Shown in pieces: positions 35,013-44,208 of a stretch of 64,000 nt of DNA. Each line of letters opens with the position of its first letter. The first letter of the stretch is position 1. Both the position numbers and the translations under genes were made by a program. The notes below the pieces were generated by a model. The model did no database searches, was not told the origin of the DNA, and worked only from the letters and a program-made list of their open reading frames with translations. Origin of the DNA: Flavobacterium sp. N3904 (GTDB lineage Bacteria; Bacteroidota; Bacteroidia; Flavobacteriales; Flavobacteriaceae); contig NZ_CP110009.1 of NCBI RefSeq assembly GCF_025947305.1, positions 1,426,001-1,490,000 on the forward strand, given 5' to 3'.

Positions 35013-35945
35013 ATGAACTCATTCGATATTGTTACTCTTACCGTAAATCCGGCTTTAGACAAAAGCACCCATTTTAAAGGCTTGGTTGCCGAACAGAAAA
35101 TTCGTTGCGAAGAGCCCCGTTTTGATGCCGGAGGTGGCGGAATCAATGTTTCTAAAGCCATTTCACGTTTGGGAGGAACTTCATTGGCAGTATTTACTTC
35201 GGGAGGGCCATTAGGGAAAATGCTTGAAGAATTGGTTGCCAAAGAAGCTATTGCTTTTCAAGCGATTCCCATTCAAACTTGGACTAGAGAAAGTTTTGTG
35301 GCTGTAGATGAAAATACCAATTCTCAATACCGTTTTGGTTTTACAGGAGGGGAAATAACTGCCGAAGAAGAACAAGCAGTCCTAAATGCTGTGGCCAATT
35401 TGAAACCAAAATTCCTGGTGGCCAGTGGTAGTTTGAATGAAGGTTTATCCACTGATTTTTACCAAAAAATAGCCGAAATAGCCAAAAAATCAAATTCAAA
35501 ATTGATAGTCGATACTTCGGGAGAAGCCTTGAAAAAAGTATTGGAAACAGGCGCTTACCTGATCAAACCAAATGTTGGTGAACTGGCCAAATTAATTGGA
35601 GTTGAACGATTGGAAATGGAAGAAGTCAATGAAGCAGCCAAACAGATTATTTCCAAAGGAGGAGCCGAAATTGTAGTGGTATCTCTTGGGCCTCAAGGAG
35701 CAGTTCTTGTAACCAGAGACAATTACGAATTTGTTCCAGCTCCCAATGTTGCCAAGAAAAGTACTGTTGGTGCCGGCGACAGTATGGTAGGCGGGATGGT
35801 TTGGGCGCTTTCGCAAAATAAAAGTTTGAAAGAAGTCATTCGTTGGGGTGTAGCTTGCGGATCAGCTGCCACAATGAATGAAGGAACGCAATTGTTTAAA
35901 GGTACCGATGCACAACGATTGTTTGAGTGGCTGAAGGATAAATAA
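35013..35945 (+). CDS. PfkB-family 1-phosphofructokinase / hexose kinase
   Basis: A 310-residue ribokinase-fold sugar kinase. It starts with the family motif LTVNPALDKS and has FDAGGGGINVSKAISRLGG at about 38-56. The ATP site and catalytic Asp are in VGAGDSMVGGMVWAL near residue 250. These features match phosphofructokinase B and 1-phosphofructokinase (FruK); which phosphate position it uses cannot be told. It lies alone between the divergent adhesin gene and convergent lepA. Confidence 0.9.
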   Translation: MNSFDIVTLTVNPALDKSTHFKGLVAEQKIRCEEPRFDAGGGGINVSKAISRLGGTSLAVFTSGGPLGKMLEELVAKEAIAFQAIPIQTWTRESFVAVDENTNSQYRFGFTGGEITAEEEQAVLNAVANLKPKFLVASGSLNEGLSTDFYQKIAEIAKKSNSKLIVDTSGEALKKVLETGAYLIKPNVGELAKLIGVERLEMEEVNEAAKQIISKGGAEIVVVSLGPQGAVLVTRDNYEFVPAPNVAKKSTVGAGDSMVGGMVWALSQNKSLKEVIRWGVACGSAATMNEGTQLFKGTDAQRLFEWLKDK

Positions 35946-35973
35946 GCCCCCTAACCCCCCGAAGGGGGGGCTT
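35944..35973. repeat. C/G-rich palindrome after the PfkB gene, possible terminator
   Basis: AAGCCCCC pairs with GGGGGCTT around a C-run and G-run centre. GC-rich sequence stands out in this AT-rich genome, and the element may terminate the PfkB transcript. It overlaps the stop codon by 2 bp. Confidence 0.65.
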
Positions 35974-35984
35974 AAAAACAAAAA

Positions 35985-36008
35985 ACCTGACAATTTACAT
36001 CATCAGGT
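35985..36008 (-). terminator. Terminator of lepA
   Basis: ACCTGA and TCAGGT form a stem around a 12-nt loop. On the minus strand a T-run follows. It lies 48 bp past the lepA stop. Confidence 0.6.
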
Positions 36009-36055
36009 CTTCTCTATATTCTTTGTTCTTTCTTCTGTTTTCTAAAAAAAAAAGA

Positions 36056-37852
36056 TTAATCATTCAATTTCAATACCGCCATAAATGCTTCTTGCGGAAT
36101 CTCAACATTTCCAACCAATCTCATACGTTTTTTACCTTTTTTCTGTTTTTCCAATAATTTACGTTTACGGGAAATATCACCACCATAACATTTGGCAGTT
36201 ACATCTTTACGTAAGGCTTTTATCGTTTCACGAGAGATTACTTTTACCCCAATCGCAGCTTGAACAGGAATGTCAAATTGCTGGCGCGGAATCAATTCTT
36301 TCAGTTTCTCACACATTTTTTTGCCAATTGAATACGCATTGTCAGCATGCATCAAAGAGGACAAAGCATCAACAATGGTAGCGTTTAGCAAGATATCTAC
36401 TTTAACCAAATTAGAAGTTCTCATTCCAATTGGTGTATAATCAAAGGAAGCGTATCCTTTTGAAACGGTTTTCAAACGGTCGTAAAAATCAAATACAATC
36501 TCTGCTAATGGCATATCAAAAGTCAACTCAACACGTTCTGTAGTCAAATAGGTCTGGTTTGTAATCAATCCACGCTTTTCAATGCACAAACTCATTACAT
36601 TTCCAACATAATCCGATTTGGTAATGATGATTGCTTTTATAAAAGGTTCTTCTACGTGATCCAAACGAGAAGGTTCTGGTAAGTCCGAAGGATTATTTAC
36701 AACTAGCGGCGTTTCTGGATGTTTTTTGGTATAAGCTAAATATGAAACGTTGGGAACTGTAGTGATAACCGTCATATTAAATTCACGCTCCAAACGCTCT
36801 TGGATAATCTCCATGTGCAACATTCCTAAAAACCCACAACGGAAACCAAATCCCAATGCCGCAGAACTTTCCGGCAAAAATACCAACGAAGCATCATTCA
36901 GCTGCAATTTTTCCATCGAGTTTCTCAACTCCTCATAATCTTCGGTGTCTACTGGATAAATCCCGGCAAAAACCATTGGTTTCACGTCTTCAAAACCAGT
37001 AATAATATTGGTAGTTGGATTTTTAGCATCCGTCAATGTATCTCCTACTTTTACTTCTTTGGCTTCTTTTATCCCCGAAATTAAATACCCAACATCTCCT
37101 GCCGAAATCACTTGTTTCGGAACTTGATTCAGCTTTAATGTTCCAATTTCATCTGCAAAATATTCATTGCCAGTAGCCATGAACTTGATTTTTTGCCCTT
37201 TTTTGATCTGTCCGTTTTTTACACGAAAAATTACTTCAATTCCACGAAACGGATTGTAATGCGAGTCAAAAATCAAAGCTTGTAATGGCTCATCAACATT
37301 TCCTGATGGAGGCGGAATTTTTTCTATAATCGCTGCCAATATATTTTCTACACCAAAACCAGTTTTACCCGAAGCATGAATAATATCTTCCAATTTACAT
37401 CCAAGTAAATCAATAATATCATCACTTACTTCCTCAGGATTGGCACTTGGTAAATCTACTTTGTTCAAAACTGGAATAATCTCCAAGTCATTTTCCAAAG
37501 CCAAATACAAATTAGAAATCGTTTGTGCTTGAATACTTTGCGCCGCATCTACAATCAATAACGCTCCTTCACAAGCCGCAATAGAACGGGAAACTTCATA
37601 TGAAAAATCCACGTGACCCGGAGTATCAATCAAGTTCAAGATGTATTCTTGTCCTTTATATGTGTATTCCATTTGTATGGCGTGACTTTTAATCGTGATA
37701 CCACGTTCGCGCTCCAAGTCCATATTATCCAGCAATTGCGCCTTTTCTTCACGGGCAGTTACCGTTTGAGTTGCTCCCAATAATCGGTCTGCCAATGTAC
37801 TTTTTCCGTGATCAATATGTGCAATAATGCAAAAATTCCTAATATGTTTCAT
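36056..37852 (-). CDS. lepA: Elongation factor 4 (ribosome back-translocase GTPase)
   Basis: A 598-residue translational GTPase that acts on stalled ribosomes. G1 is [14 protein letters not shown] (11-24), G3 is DTPGHVDF and G4 is NKVD. Domains II-V and the LepA-specific C-terminus ([26 protein letters not shown]) are complete; length is normal for the family. It is a single gene with its own -7 box and terminator. Confidence 0.98.
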   Translation of the reverse strand: MKHIRNFCIIAHIDHGKSTLADRLLGATQTVTAREEKAQLLDNMDLERERGITIKSHAIQMEYTYKGQEYILNLIDTPGHVDFSYEVSRSIAACEGALLIVDAAQSIQAQTISNLYLALENDLEIIPVLNKVDLPSANPEEVSDDIIDLLGCKLEDIIHASGKTGFGVENILAAIIEKIPPPSGNVDEPLQALIFDSHYNPFRGIEVIFRVKNGQIKKGQKIKFMATGNEYFADEIGTLKLNQVPKQVISAGDVGYLISGIKEAKEVKVGDTLTDAKNPTTNIITGFEDVKPMVFAGIYPVDTEDYEELRNSMEKLQLNDASLVFLPESSAALGFGFRCGFLGMLHMEIIQERLEREFNMTVITTVPNVSYLAYTKKHPETPLVVNNPSDLPEPSRLDHVEEPFIKAIIITKSDYVGNVMSLCIEKRGLITNQTYLTTERVELTFDMPLAEIVFDFYDRLKTVSKGYASFDYTPIGMRTSNLVKVDILLNATIVDALSSLMHADNAYSIGKKMCEKLKELIPRQQFDIPVQAAIGVKVISRETIKALRKDVTAKCYGGDISRKRKLLEKQKKGKKRMRLVGNVEIPQEAFMAVLKLND

Positions 37853-37866
37853 GTTCTAAATAATAT

Positions 37867-37874
37867 CAAATTTA
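37867..37874 (-). promoter_or_regulatory. -7 box TAAATTTG of lepA
   Basis: An exact TAnnTTTG on the minus strand, 15 nt before the lepA start. A dispersed repeat begins 3 bp further upstream and would occupy the -33 region. Confidence 0.5.
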
Positions 37875-37877
37875 TTT

Positions 37878-37981
37878 GGGCGTGCCAGCAGAAAAAGCCG
37901 TCGGGCTATTCGCTGCAAGTCCTCGCAAAGTTCCGCTAACGCTACACTTTGCTGTGGGCTTTCCGCTTCTATCCCTCACGC
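37878..37981. repeat. Dispersed flavobacterial intergenic repeat (subfamily GGGCGTGCC...CCTCACGC)
   Basis: A GC-richer stretch between lepA and dusB with GGGCTATTCGCTGCAAGTCC and GGGCTTTCCGCTTCTATCCC as conserved-looking arms, and CAAAG/CTTTG pairing around the centre. It holds no gene. Its sequence resembles intergenic repeats common in Flavobacterium genomes. Confidence 0.65.
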
Positions 37982-38113
37982 ATATCGTTATAACGACAAT
38001 TAATCTGCAAATATAGTTTAAAATAAACAGTTTCAAAGTGTCGAATTCGTAAACTAACACCTTTAATAAGAAGTCTTTCTTCTTTACTCTTTCATCTATT
38101 CGTCTAAAAACCG

Positions 38114-38121
38114 TAATTTTG
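38114..38121 (+). promoter_or_regulatory. -7 box TAATTTTG of dusB
   Basis: An exact TAnnTTTG match 16 nt before the dusB start codon; the -33 region has only a TTTC-like match. Confidence 0.5.
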
Positions 38122-38137
38122 CAAAAAATTAAGGAAG

Positions 38138-39130
38138 ATGATCAAGATTGGCAACATTATATTACCCGAATTTCCCCTACTGTTAGCACCAATGGAAGAT
38201 GTGAGTGACCCTCCATTTCGCAGATTGTGCAAACAGCATGGGGCCGATTTGATGTACTCCGAATTTATTTCTTCCGAAGGTTTAATTCGCGACGCCATCA
38301 AAAGCCGAATGAAATTAGATATCTTCGATTATGAGCGTCCAGTTGGAATCCAGATTTTTGGTGGAGACGAAGAGGCAATGGCTTTATCGTCTAAAATAGT
38401 TTCTACCGTAAACCCCAATTTGATAGATATCAATTTTGGCTGTCCAGTAAAAAAAGTAGTTTGTAAAGGAGCAGGAGCAGGGGTTCTGAAAGATGTTGAT
38501 TTGATGATTCGTTTGACGCAAGCCGTTATCGACAGTACCCATTTGCCTGTAACGGTAAAAACACGTCTAGGTTGGGATGACAATTCCATCAATATAGACG
38601 AAGTTGCCGAGCGTTTGCAGGACATTGGCGTTGCCGCTTTGAGCATCCACGCCAGAACCCGCGCCCAAATGTACAAAGGCCATTCCGATTGGTCGCATAT
38701 TGCCCGTGTCAAAAACAACCCAAGAATCACAATGCCTATTTTTGGTAATGGCGACATCGATTCTCCCGAAAAAGCATTGCATTATAAAAATGAATATGGC
38801 ATCGACGGAATTATGATTGGTCGCGCCGCAATTGGGTATCCTTGGATTTTTAACGAAATCAAACATTTCTTCAAAACAGGTGAACATCTTGCAAAACCAA
38901 CCGTTGCCGACAGAGCCGAAGCCGTACGAAATCACCTCACCTGGGCAATGGAATGGAAAGGAGAAAGACTTGGTATTGTAGAAACGAGACCTCATTACAC
39001 GAATTATTTCAAAGGAATTCATTCTTTCAAACCCTTTAAACAAAAACTGGTAACCCTAGACCATCCTGAAGAATTATTTGCCGTTTTGAATGAAATCGAA
39101 GAGGCTTATGCCGGTTATGAAGTTGTATAA
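38138..39130 (+). CDS. dusB: tRNA-dihydrouridine synthase (DusB type)
   Basis: A 330-residue FMN enzyme that reduces uridines in tRNA. LLLAPMEDVSDPPFRRLC at 14-31 opens the TIM barrel. The catalytic Cys102 is in DINFGCPVKKV. TVKTRLGWDD, SIHARTRAQMYKGHSDW, GNGDIDSPE and GIMIGRAAIGYPW are further Dus motifs. The C-terminal helical domain is present. Single gene. Confidence 0.96.
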   Translation: MIKIGNIILPEFPLLLAPMEDVSDPPFRRLCKQHGADLMYSEFISSEGLIRDAIKSRMKLDIFDYERPVGIQIFGGDEEAMALSSKIVSTVNPNLIDINFGCPVKKVVCKGAGAGVLKDVDLMIRLTQAVIDSTHLPVTVKTRLGWDDNSINIDEVAERLQDIGVAALSIHARTRAQMYKGHSDWSHIARVKNNPRITMPIFGNGDIDSPEKALHYKNEYGIDGIMIGRAAIGYPWIFNEIKHFFKTGEHLAKPTVADRAEAVRNHLTWAMEWKGERLGIVETRPHYTNYFKGIHSFKPFKQKLVTLDHPEELFAVLNEIEEAYAGYEVV

Positions 39131-39149
39131 TAAATAATTGTTTGTTTTT

Positions 39150-39179
39150 TTTGATTTTGTAAAATAAAATTTACTTTTG
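39150..39179 (+). promoter_or_regulatory. Promoter of the outer membrane protein gene at 39192
   Basis: TTTG (39150-39153) and TACTTTTG (39172-39179) are separated by 18 nt. The ATG follows 12 nt later. Confidence 0.5.
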
Positions 39180-39191
39180 CAAAAAAAATAA

Positions 39192-39779
39192 ATGAAAAAT
39201 TATTTAGTTCTAGGTTTTGCTTTAATAAGTTTTTTAGTAAAAGCACAAGAATCAGAAAAGGTCTCAGTTGAGAAAAATTTATATGGTGCTCAATTAGGCT
39301 TCCTAAGTTCAAGTTTTTATTATGAAATTCAATTGCAAAGAAAAATTTCACTTCGAACAGAAATAGGTTTAACATTGGCATTGTCTACGAAAGAATATGC
39401 AGATCCTGCAATTGAAGATGAAAGCATTACACTTCTTGTTCCTTATGTAACACTGGAACCAAGATGGTATTATGGCTTGGATAGACGTAAAAGACTTGGA
39501 AAAAAGACCTATAATAATTCTTCAAATTATGTTTCATTGGCAACATCGTATATTTCTGCTAGTACTCCAATAGTAAATAACAATGATTTTGATATTGTCC
39601 CTGCACTTTCCATTATTTCTAAATATGGAATTCGTAGAGCTTTTGCAAAGCATTTCAATTATGAATTTTCTGGAGGAATTGGTTACCAATATAATGTCTT
39701 TAGTAAAACTGATGGCTGTGATTGCGAACATAATAACACAGTAGTCGATCTTCAAATAAGAATTGGATACGATTTTTAA
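39192..39779 (+). CDS. Outer membrane beta-barrel protein of unknown function (195 aa)
   Basis: A signal peptide (YLVLGFALISFLVKAQ) precedes alternating polar/hydrophobic strands (GAQLGFLSSSFYYEIQLQRKISLRTEIGLTLAL, YVTLEPRWYYG, FNYEFSGGIGYQYNVF) and a C-terminal aromatic residue (RIGYDF), which is typical for a small beta-barrel. A CDCEH motif sits in a late loop. I do not recognise a specific family. Confidence 0.75.
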   Translation: MKNYLVLGFALISFLVKAQESEKVSVEKNLYGAQLGFLSSSFYYEIQLQRKISLRTEIGLTLALSTKEYADPAIEDESITLLVPYVTLEPRWYYGLDRRKRLGKKTYNNSSNYVSLATSYISASTPIVNNNDFDIVPALSIISKYGIRRAFAKHFNYEFSGGIGYQYNVFSKTDGCDCEHNNTVVDLQIRIGYDF

Positions 39780-39870
39780 TATTTAAAAGAAATCCGTTCT
39801 TTAAAAAACTACAAACAAAAACTAGTAGCCTCAAGCATTATTGGGTTGTATATATTAGGACTAAAATAAA

Positions 39871-39911
39871 AAATCCTGAAACAGACTATACTTAAGTCAG
39901 TTTCGGGATTT
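39871..39911. terminator. Bidirectional terminator before the GH53 gene
   Basis: AAATCCTGAAAC and GTTTCGGGATTT pair over 12 bp (one G-U) around a 17-nt loop, with A/T-rich flanks on both sides, between convergent genes. Confidence 0.75.
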
Positions 39912-39929
39912 TTGATAATAGAATATTCC

Positions 39930-41012
39930 TTAATTCAATAAAAAAGCATCCATAGCTACTGTTGGTCGTCCGTTGCTTCCCCAAGCTCCTTTGGTATAGC
40001 CTTGAAAATTATAACATTCTGGTTCCCAATAAAAAACACCTAGACCCTTTCCTCCAGTTACAGAACTCGTTTTATTAAGAATGTCTTCTATAAATAATTT
40101 GCTTGTTGCAGGAGAACCTACAGACATTCCAACTTCACACATCATAACCAGTTTTCCGTATCGGGAAACCATATCGTTCATATTTGTTAAACATTGACTA
40201 TTAAGCGTTTGCCAATTTGTCGTTTCTGGATAAAGAGACATTCCAATTACATCATAACTAGCTCCATTCGCTTTAAGACCGTCAAACATCCAGCGGAAAA
40301 GGGCATTATCATAACCGTTTGATAAATGCACAACCGTTTTTGCATTTGGAAATATAGACTTTACTGCATTGTGACCACTAGTCACCATATATGCAAAATA
40401 TTGCATATTTACTGATGCTTTTCCTTCATTCCATAGCATTCCGTTGTTGGTTTCATTACCAACCTGTACCCACTCTGGCGTAACTCCTGCATTTTTTATA
40501 GCGGTTAGAACTGTTACAGTATGATTCCAAACATCGGTATACAACTGACTAACCGTGTGTGATGCCCAAGCCGAAGGTTTAGTTTGATTAGCGGGATCTG
40601 CCCAAGTGTCGCTATAATGAAAATCAATCATAATTCGCATTCCTGCTGCACTGGCTCTTTTTGCTTTTGCAATTACATCGGCTTGATTGTTCCATCCTCC
40701 AGATGGATTTACCCATACTCTAAGTCGGATTGAGTTCATCCCTTTTGCTTTCAAAATTGTAAAAAGATCTTGTTGTGTACCCGCAGAATTGTAAAATTTA
40801 ATTCCTGAGCTTTCCATTTGCGTAAGCCAACTTACATCAGCTCCTTTGGCAAAATTAGTTACTAACTTTTTTGTTAATGATGTTCCTGTCGTGACAGGAG
40901 TTTCTTTTACTACTGCAGCGGTTTCTGAATTGTCAGTTGTAACATCTTCTTTGGTGCATCCGATTGAAAATAATAAAAATAATGCACATAGGTAAATAAT
41001 TGCTTTTTTCAT
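39930..41012 (-). CDS. GH53 arabinogalactan endo-beta-1,4-galactanase, lipoprotein
   Basis: A 360-residue exported enzyme that cuts beta-1,4-galactan in plant pectin side chains. The N-terminus ends in FLLFSIGC, with Cys19 as the likely lipid anchor. GH53 motifs are KGADVSWLTQMESSGIKF, SIRLRVWVNPSGGWN, RIMIDFHYSDTWADPANQ and EWVQVGNETNNGMLW (acid/base Glu), and MMCEVGMS (nucleophile Glu). No SusC/SusD pair is adjacent, so it is not in a visible polysaccharide-utilisation locus. The 246 bp upstream hold no gene. Confidence 0.92.
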   Translation of the reverse strand: MKKAIIYLCALFLLFSIGCTKEDVTTDNSETAAVVKETPVTTGTSLTKKLVTNFAKGADVSWLTQMESSGIKFYNSAGTQQDLFTILKAKGMNSIRLRVWVNPSGGWNNQADVIAKAKRASAAGMRIMIDFHYSDTWADPANQTKPSAWASHTVSQLYTDVWNHTVTVLTAIKNAGVTPEWVQVGNETNNGMLWNEGKASVNMQYFAYMVTSGHNAVKSIFPNAKTVVHLSNGYDNALFRWMFDGLKANGASYDVIGMSLYPETTNWQTLNSQCLTNMNDMVSRYGKLVMMCEVGMSVGSPATSKLFIEDILNKTSSVTGGKGLGVFYWEPECYNFQGYTKGAWGSNGRPTVAMDAFLLN

Positions 41013-41258
41013 AATTTTGGTTGATTAATTTGGTTAATATGTTTTTATTTTCAAAAATAATTGCATTATAATCAAAAAATTGATTTCCCATACCAGATTA
41101 TTCATTTATAAAATTTAAAACGCTAAAAAACAGTTGTTTATAAAATAAGCCAATTGTAACTTATTCATACACAGCATACCAGTTGGTCGTCAGAGGACAC
41201 AATTGTAAATAGATAACAAGTATAATAAAGGAAAGTAATTATGGTAAGAAGAGAAAAC

Positions 41259-42458
41259 CTAATCCAACAACTTCTTGCTCACTCGGCTACTCGCAATAAG
41301 GGAAGCGATAAAACCTAACGTAACGATAGTTGCCATAACAATCAATACATTTTCAATAGTAAAAACTACAGGGTAAGCAAGCGTAGAAGTAATCATTATA
41401 AACTGATACTGCTGTTGCAATAATACAATAACAATACCCAATAATAATCCAATAATACCGCCAAAGACACTCAACAGAGTTCCTTGCAGTAAAAATATAT
41501 TTCGCAAATCTTTGATATCGGTTCCTAGATTAAAAAGTGTTTTAAGGTTTCCTTTTTTATCCAAAATCATCATAATAAGCGCACCAATCAAGTTAAAAAG
41601 CGCTACAACAATTACCAAAGTAAATATCAAATACACCGCAATATTTTCAGTATTCAACATTTTATATAAGGATTCATTCAGCTGTTCCTTGTTTTTTACA
41701 GTAATTTTATTGTTGAATATGGATTGGAGTTTTTCGATAACAGCACTTTCGTTAGCATCATCGTTTAATTTAATTTCAAGATTAGAAATCTGATTTGGCT
41801 TGTATTCTAATAATTCCTGTGCCAAACCCAAATCAGCAAATACATATTTAGAATCCAAATCTTCGCTAATCGCATAAATTCCAACCGGAAAAACATCAGT
41901 TTTATTGAAAGCCTGATCTGGATTTTCAATAGTTCCCTTACCCGGTTTTGGAACAAAAACCTCAAAGGCATTATTGTAATCCAGTAAACCCATCGAGAAT
42001 TTTTGAGCAATACCATAACCAACAACAACCTGATAAGTGTCTGGTTTGAGCCATTGCCCATTGTATATTTTTTTTTTAAAATCGCTTACAGTGCTAAAAG
42101 TAGAATCAACACCTTTTAAGAAAGTAACCTCTTGTTTTCCATTAAAAGTAAACAACACTCGCTCTTCAATAACCTTCGAATAGGAGGCGATACCTTCAAT
42201 CGCTGCAATCTCTTTTTCCTGATTGGGTACAATAAAAAAAGATTTTCCAAGCGTACTACTCACTTTAAGATCGGGGTCAATATCATTGGTAAACGAAAGA
42301 CTAAATTCTTTCAAGCCAGTAAAAACCGAGAGTACAACAAACAATGCCATGGCACCCACAATAATCCCCATACTAGCAATACGATTAATAATATTGATAG
42401 CATTATTTTTGCTTTTGCTAAAAATATACCGTTTGGCTATGTAAAGAGGAAAATTCAA
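41259..42458 (-). CDS. ABC transporter permease, LolC/LolE-FtsX type
   Basis: A 399-residue protein with one N-terminal and three C-terminal membrane helices. The first (NIINRIASMGIIVGAMALFVVLSVFTGLK) precedes a large periplasmic domain (about 50-270), and helices follow at about 275-385 (YLIFTLVIVVALFNLIGALIMMILDKKGNLKTLFNLG). This is the lipoprotein-release/FtsX fold. Only the permease is here; no ATPase gene is adjacent. The rbfA gene on the same strand ends 2 bp before it, so they are probably co-transcribed. Confidence 0.9.
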   Translation of the reverse strand: MNFPLYIAKRYIFSKSKNNAINIINRIASMGIIVGAMALFVVLSVFTGLKEFSLSFTNDIDPDLKVSSTLGKSFFIVPNQEKEIAAIEGIASYSKVIEERVLFTFNGKQEVTFLKGVDSTFSTVSDFKKKIYNGQWLKPDTYQVVVGYGIAQKFSMGLLDYNNAFEVFVPKPGKGTIENPDQAFNKTDVFPVGIYAISEDLDSKYVFADLGLAQELLEYKPNQISNLEIKLNDDANESAVIEKLQSIFNNKITVKNKEQLNESLYKMLNTENIAVYLIFTLVIVVALFNLIGALIMMILDKKGNLKTLFNLGTDIKDLRNIFLLQGTLLSVFGGIIGLLLGIVIVLLQQQYQFIMITSTLAYPVVFTIENVLIVMATIVTLGFIASLIASSRVSKKLLD

Positions 42459-42460
42459 AC

Positions 42461-42853
42461 TTATTGAAATCTGCGTTTGTCCAACAAATCTCTATTCTCT
42501 ATGGGATTTTCTTGATTTTTCAAAGCATTGTCTATCTTCTCGATATAATCCAAAGAATCATCAATAAAGAAAACCAAATTAGGCACTTTACGCAATTGCA
42601 AACGCACTCTTTGTGATAAATCATGCTTAATCAAAGTCGAATTAGCCTTAATGCCCTCCAATGTTTCCTTTGCTTTTTCTTGAGGAAAAATACTTAAATG
42701 CACTGTTGCCACAGACAAATCTGTAGTTACTGTAACCTTGGATACTGAAATTATCAAATTCGTAATTCCATTTTTTCTCACTTCACCCTGCAAAATATCA
42801 ACCAAATCTTTTTGGATAACCCCGCCTATTTTTTTCTGTCTATTTGTTTCCAT
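42461..42853 (-). CDS. rbfA: Ribosome-binding factor A
   Basis: A 130-residue 30S maturation factor with the KH-like fold. The N-terminus RQKKIGGVIQKDLVDILQ and the segments KVTVTTDLSVATVHLSIFP and RVRLQLRKVPNLVFFIDDSLDYIEKID match the RbfA family closely. It is first in a two-gene unit with the permease. Confidence 0.95.
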   Translation of the reverse strand: METNRQKKIGGVIQKDLVDILQGEVRKNGITNLIISVSKVTVTTDLSVATVHLSIFPQEKAKETLEGIKANSTLIKHDLSQRVRLQLRKVPNLVFFIDDSLDYIEKIDNALKNQENPIENRDLLDKRRFQ

Positions 42854-42970
42854 GCTGCAAAAATACTATTTTTTTGAGAGACCACCTTGCAAAGTCATAA
42901 ACTCATAAAGTTTTTTATCTTTGTTTTATGATTTAGGAGCAGAAAATTAGACTTTTTCAGTAGAGAAAAG

Positions 42971-43046
42971 TTCCTGCTGTCCTTCCAATCTTTTATGAAC
43001 TTTGACAAAGTTCACAAAAGGATTTTCCCTCCCATCAGGGCTAAAG
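42971..43046. repeat. Dispersed intergenic repeat with variable central hairpin (copy A)
   Basis: CCTGCTGTCCTTCCAATCTTTT on the left and AAAAGGATTTT...CATCAGGGCTA on the right flank TGAACTTTG-A-CAAAGTTCA (partly palindromic). Copy B at 52113-52193 has the same flanks and a different hairpin. Confidence 0.8.
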
Positions 43047-43095
43047 AGAGGCAAGAGTACTTTTTTGGAACAATTAAAAGCACAACAATTACAAA

Positions 43096-43497
43096 ATGAG
43101 AAAGATAGAACACATCGGTATAGCAGTCAAAAACCTTGAAGTATCCAATTTACTTTTCGAAAAACTATTCGGCGCACCCGCCTACAAACAAGAAGAAGTT
43201 GCCAGCGAAGGCGTAAAAACTTCCTTTTTCATGAACGGTCCCAACAAAATAGAACTTCTCGAAGCCACAAACCCCGAAAGCCCGATAGCCAAGTTCCTAG
43301 AAAAAAAAGGAGAAGGAATCCACCACATCGCTTTTGACGTAGAAGACATCCTTTCCGAAATCCAGCGCCTCAAATCCGAAGGATTCACCGTCCTAAACGA
43401 AATCCCAAAAAAGGGAGCCGACAATAAATTGGTCGCTTTTTTGCATCCAAAAGGCACCAATGGCGTATTAATTGAACTCTGTCAAGAAATAAAATAA
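43096..43497 (+). CDS. mce: Methylmalonyl-CoA epimerase
   Basis: A 133-residue VOC-fold metal enzyme that interconverts (R)- and (S)-methylmalonyl-CoA in propionate metabolism. The N-terminus KIEHIGIAVKNLE and the motif GIHHIAFDVEDI provide His ligands, and NGVLIELCQE provides the C-terminal Glu. Length is normal. No methylmalonyl-CoA mutase is visible in the window. Confidence 0.93.
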   Translation: MRKIEHIGIAVKNLEVSNLLFEKLFGAPAYKQEEVASEGVKTSFFMNGPNKIELLEATNPESPIAKFLEKKGEGIHHIAFDVEDILSEIQRLKSEGFTVLNEIPKKGADNKLVAFLHPKGTNGVLIELCQEIK

Positions 43498-43590
43498 AAA
43501 AAATAAGAATTTAGTCAATTCATAATCAGTCATTTTCAAAACAGATTCCCGTTGACCATTAAACTCTTCAAAAATCTACCTTAAAAATAC

Positions 43591-43621
43591 TTGTAGCAAT
43601 AAAAAAATTGTAGTAATATTG
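43591..43621 (+). promoter_or_regulatory. Promoter of tRNA-Met
   Basis: TTG (43591-43593) and TAATATTG (43614-43621; one mismatch to TAnnTTTG) are 20 nt apart, 13 nt before the tRNA. Confidence 0.45.
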
Positions 43622-43634
43622 CAAACTCTTAACT

Positions 43635-43708
43635 GGTCCTATAGCTCAGCTGGTTAGAGCACCTGACTCATAATCAGGTGGTCCCTGGTTCGAGCCCAGG
43701 TGGGACCA
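43635..43708 (+). tRNA. tRNA with CAT anticodon, probably elongator Met
   Basis: A 74-nt cloverleaf: acceptor GGTCCTA pairs with TGGGACC, the anticodon arm is CCTGA-CTCATAA-TCAGG, and the T-arm contains GGTTCGAGCCC. The discriminator is A and CCA is not encoded. The CAT anticodon fits elongator Met, or Ile2 if C34 is modified to lysidine. Confidence 0.9.
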
Positions 43709-43717
43709 CATATTACA

Positions 43718-43747
43718 AGCCTTTCAAGCAATTGAGAGGCTTTTTTT
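43718..43747 (+). terminator. Terminator of tRNA-Met
   Basis: AGCCTTTCAA and TTGAGAGGCT pair over 10 bp (one G-U) with a GCAA loop, followed by seven T. Confidence 0.85.
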
Positions 43748-43847
43748 AATTTATTTGTAGAGGAAAAAAATTTTGGAAAAAAAGTTGAAAATTCCTTTTT
43801 AATTGATAGTGTTTATTTTTTTTTGTAATCTTTTACATTTAATTTAT

Positions 43848-43869
43848 ACGTTAAAATTTATTTTAACGT
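43848..43869. repeat. Perfect 9-bp dyad, possible operator
   Basis: ACGTTAAAA and TTTTAACGT flank TTTA, about 135 bp upstream of the 67-residue gene at 44003. A TAGATTTG box follows at 43923-43930. The rest of 43748-44002 holds no gene. Confidence 0.4.
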
Positions 43870-44002
43870 TAAATATTGTGGTTAATCGCTTATTTATGTT
43901 TAGATAATATGAAAAATAATCATAGATTTGCAGTCTGTTATCGAAATGAAACAAAAGAGTTTGTATAAACTAAGAACCTATTTTTTTAAAAATATTTAAA
44001 CT

Positions 44003-44206
44003 ATGAAGATTTTTATAAATAATTCTCTTTTAATAATGTTATTGTTGCTTTCGAGTATAAGTGGGTATGCTGATCCACCTGCGCCATTGCCAGATCCGCC
44101 ACCTACTGATACACCTATAGATGAAAACCTTGTGATTTTGTTATTTACTGCAATTTTGTTTGGAATTAGAATTATTTATAGCCGAAAATTAAACAGCAAG
44201 ATTTAA
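44003..44206 (+). CDS. Small exported protein with PID-CTERM-like C-terminal tail
   Basis: A 67-residue protein. The signal peptide (NNSLLIMLLLLSSISGYA) is followed by a Pro/Asp-rich stretch (DPPAPLPDPPPTDT), the motif PIDEN, a hydrophobic helix (LVILLFTAILFGIRIIY) and a basic end (SRKLNSK). This layout matches the short flavobacterial proteins annotated with a PID-CTERM sorting tail, analogous to PEP-CTERM tails processed at the membrane. Almost the whole mature protein is the tail. An insertion sequence begins 2 bp after its stop codon. Confidence 0.7.
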   Translation: MKIFINNSLLIMLLLLSSISGYADPPAPLPDPPPTDTPIDENLVILLFTAILFGIRIIYSRKLNSKI

Positions 44207-44208
44207 TA

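Noticed and set aside
38329..39043. Two long minus-strand frames opposite dusB
   Set aside because: dusB has complete family motifs on the plus strand; the antisense frames reflect codon bias.
39930..41012. Polysaccharide-utilisation locus around the GH53 gene
   Set aside because: No SusC/SusD pair, sensor or further glycosidase is adjacent.
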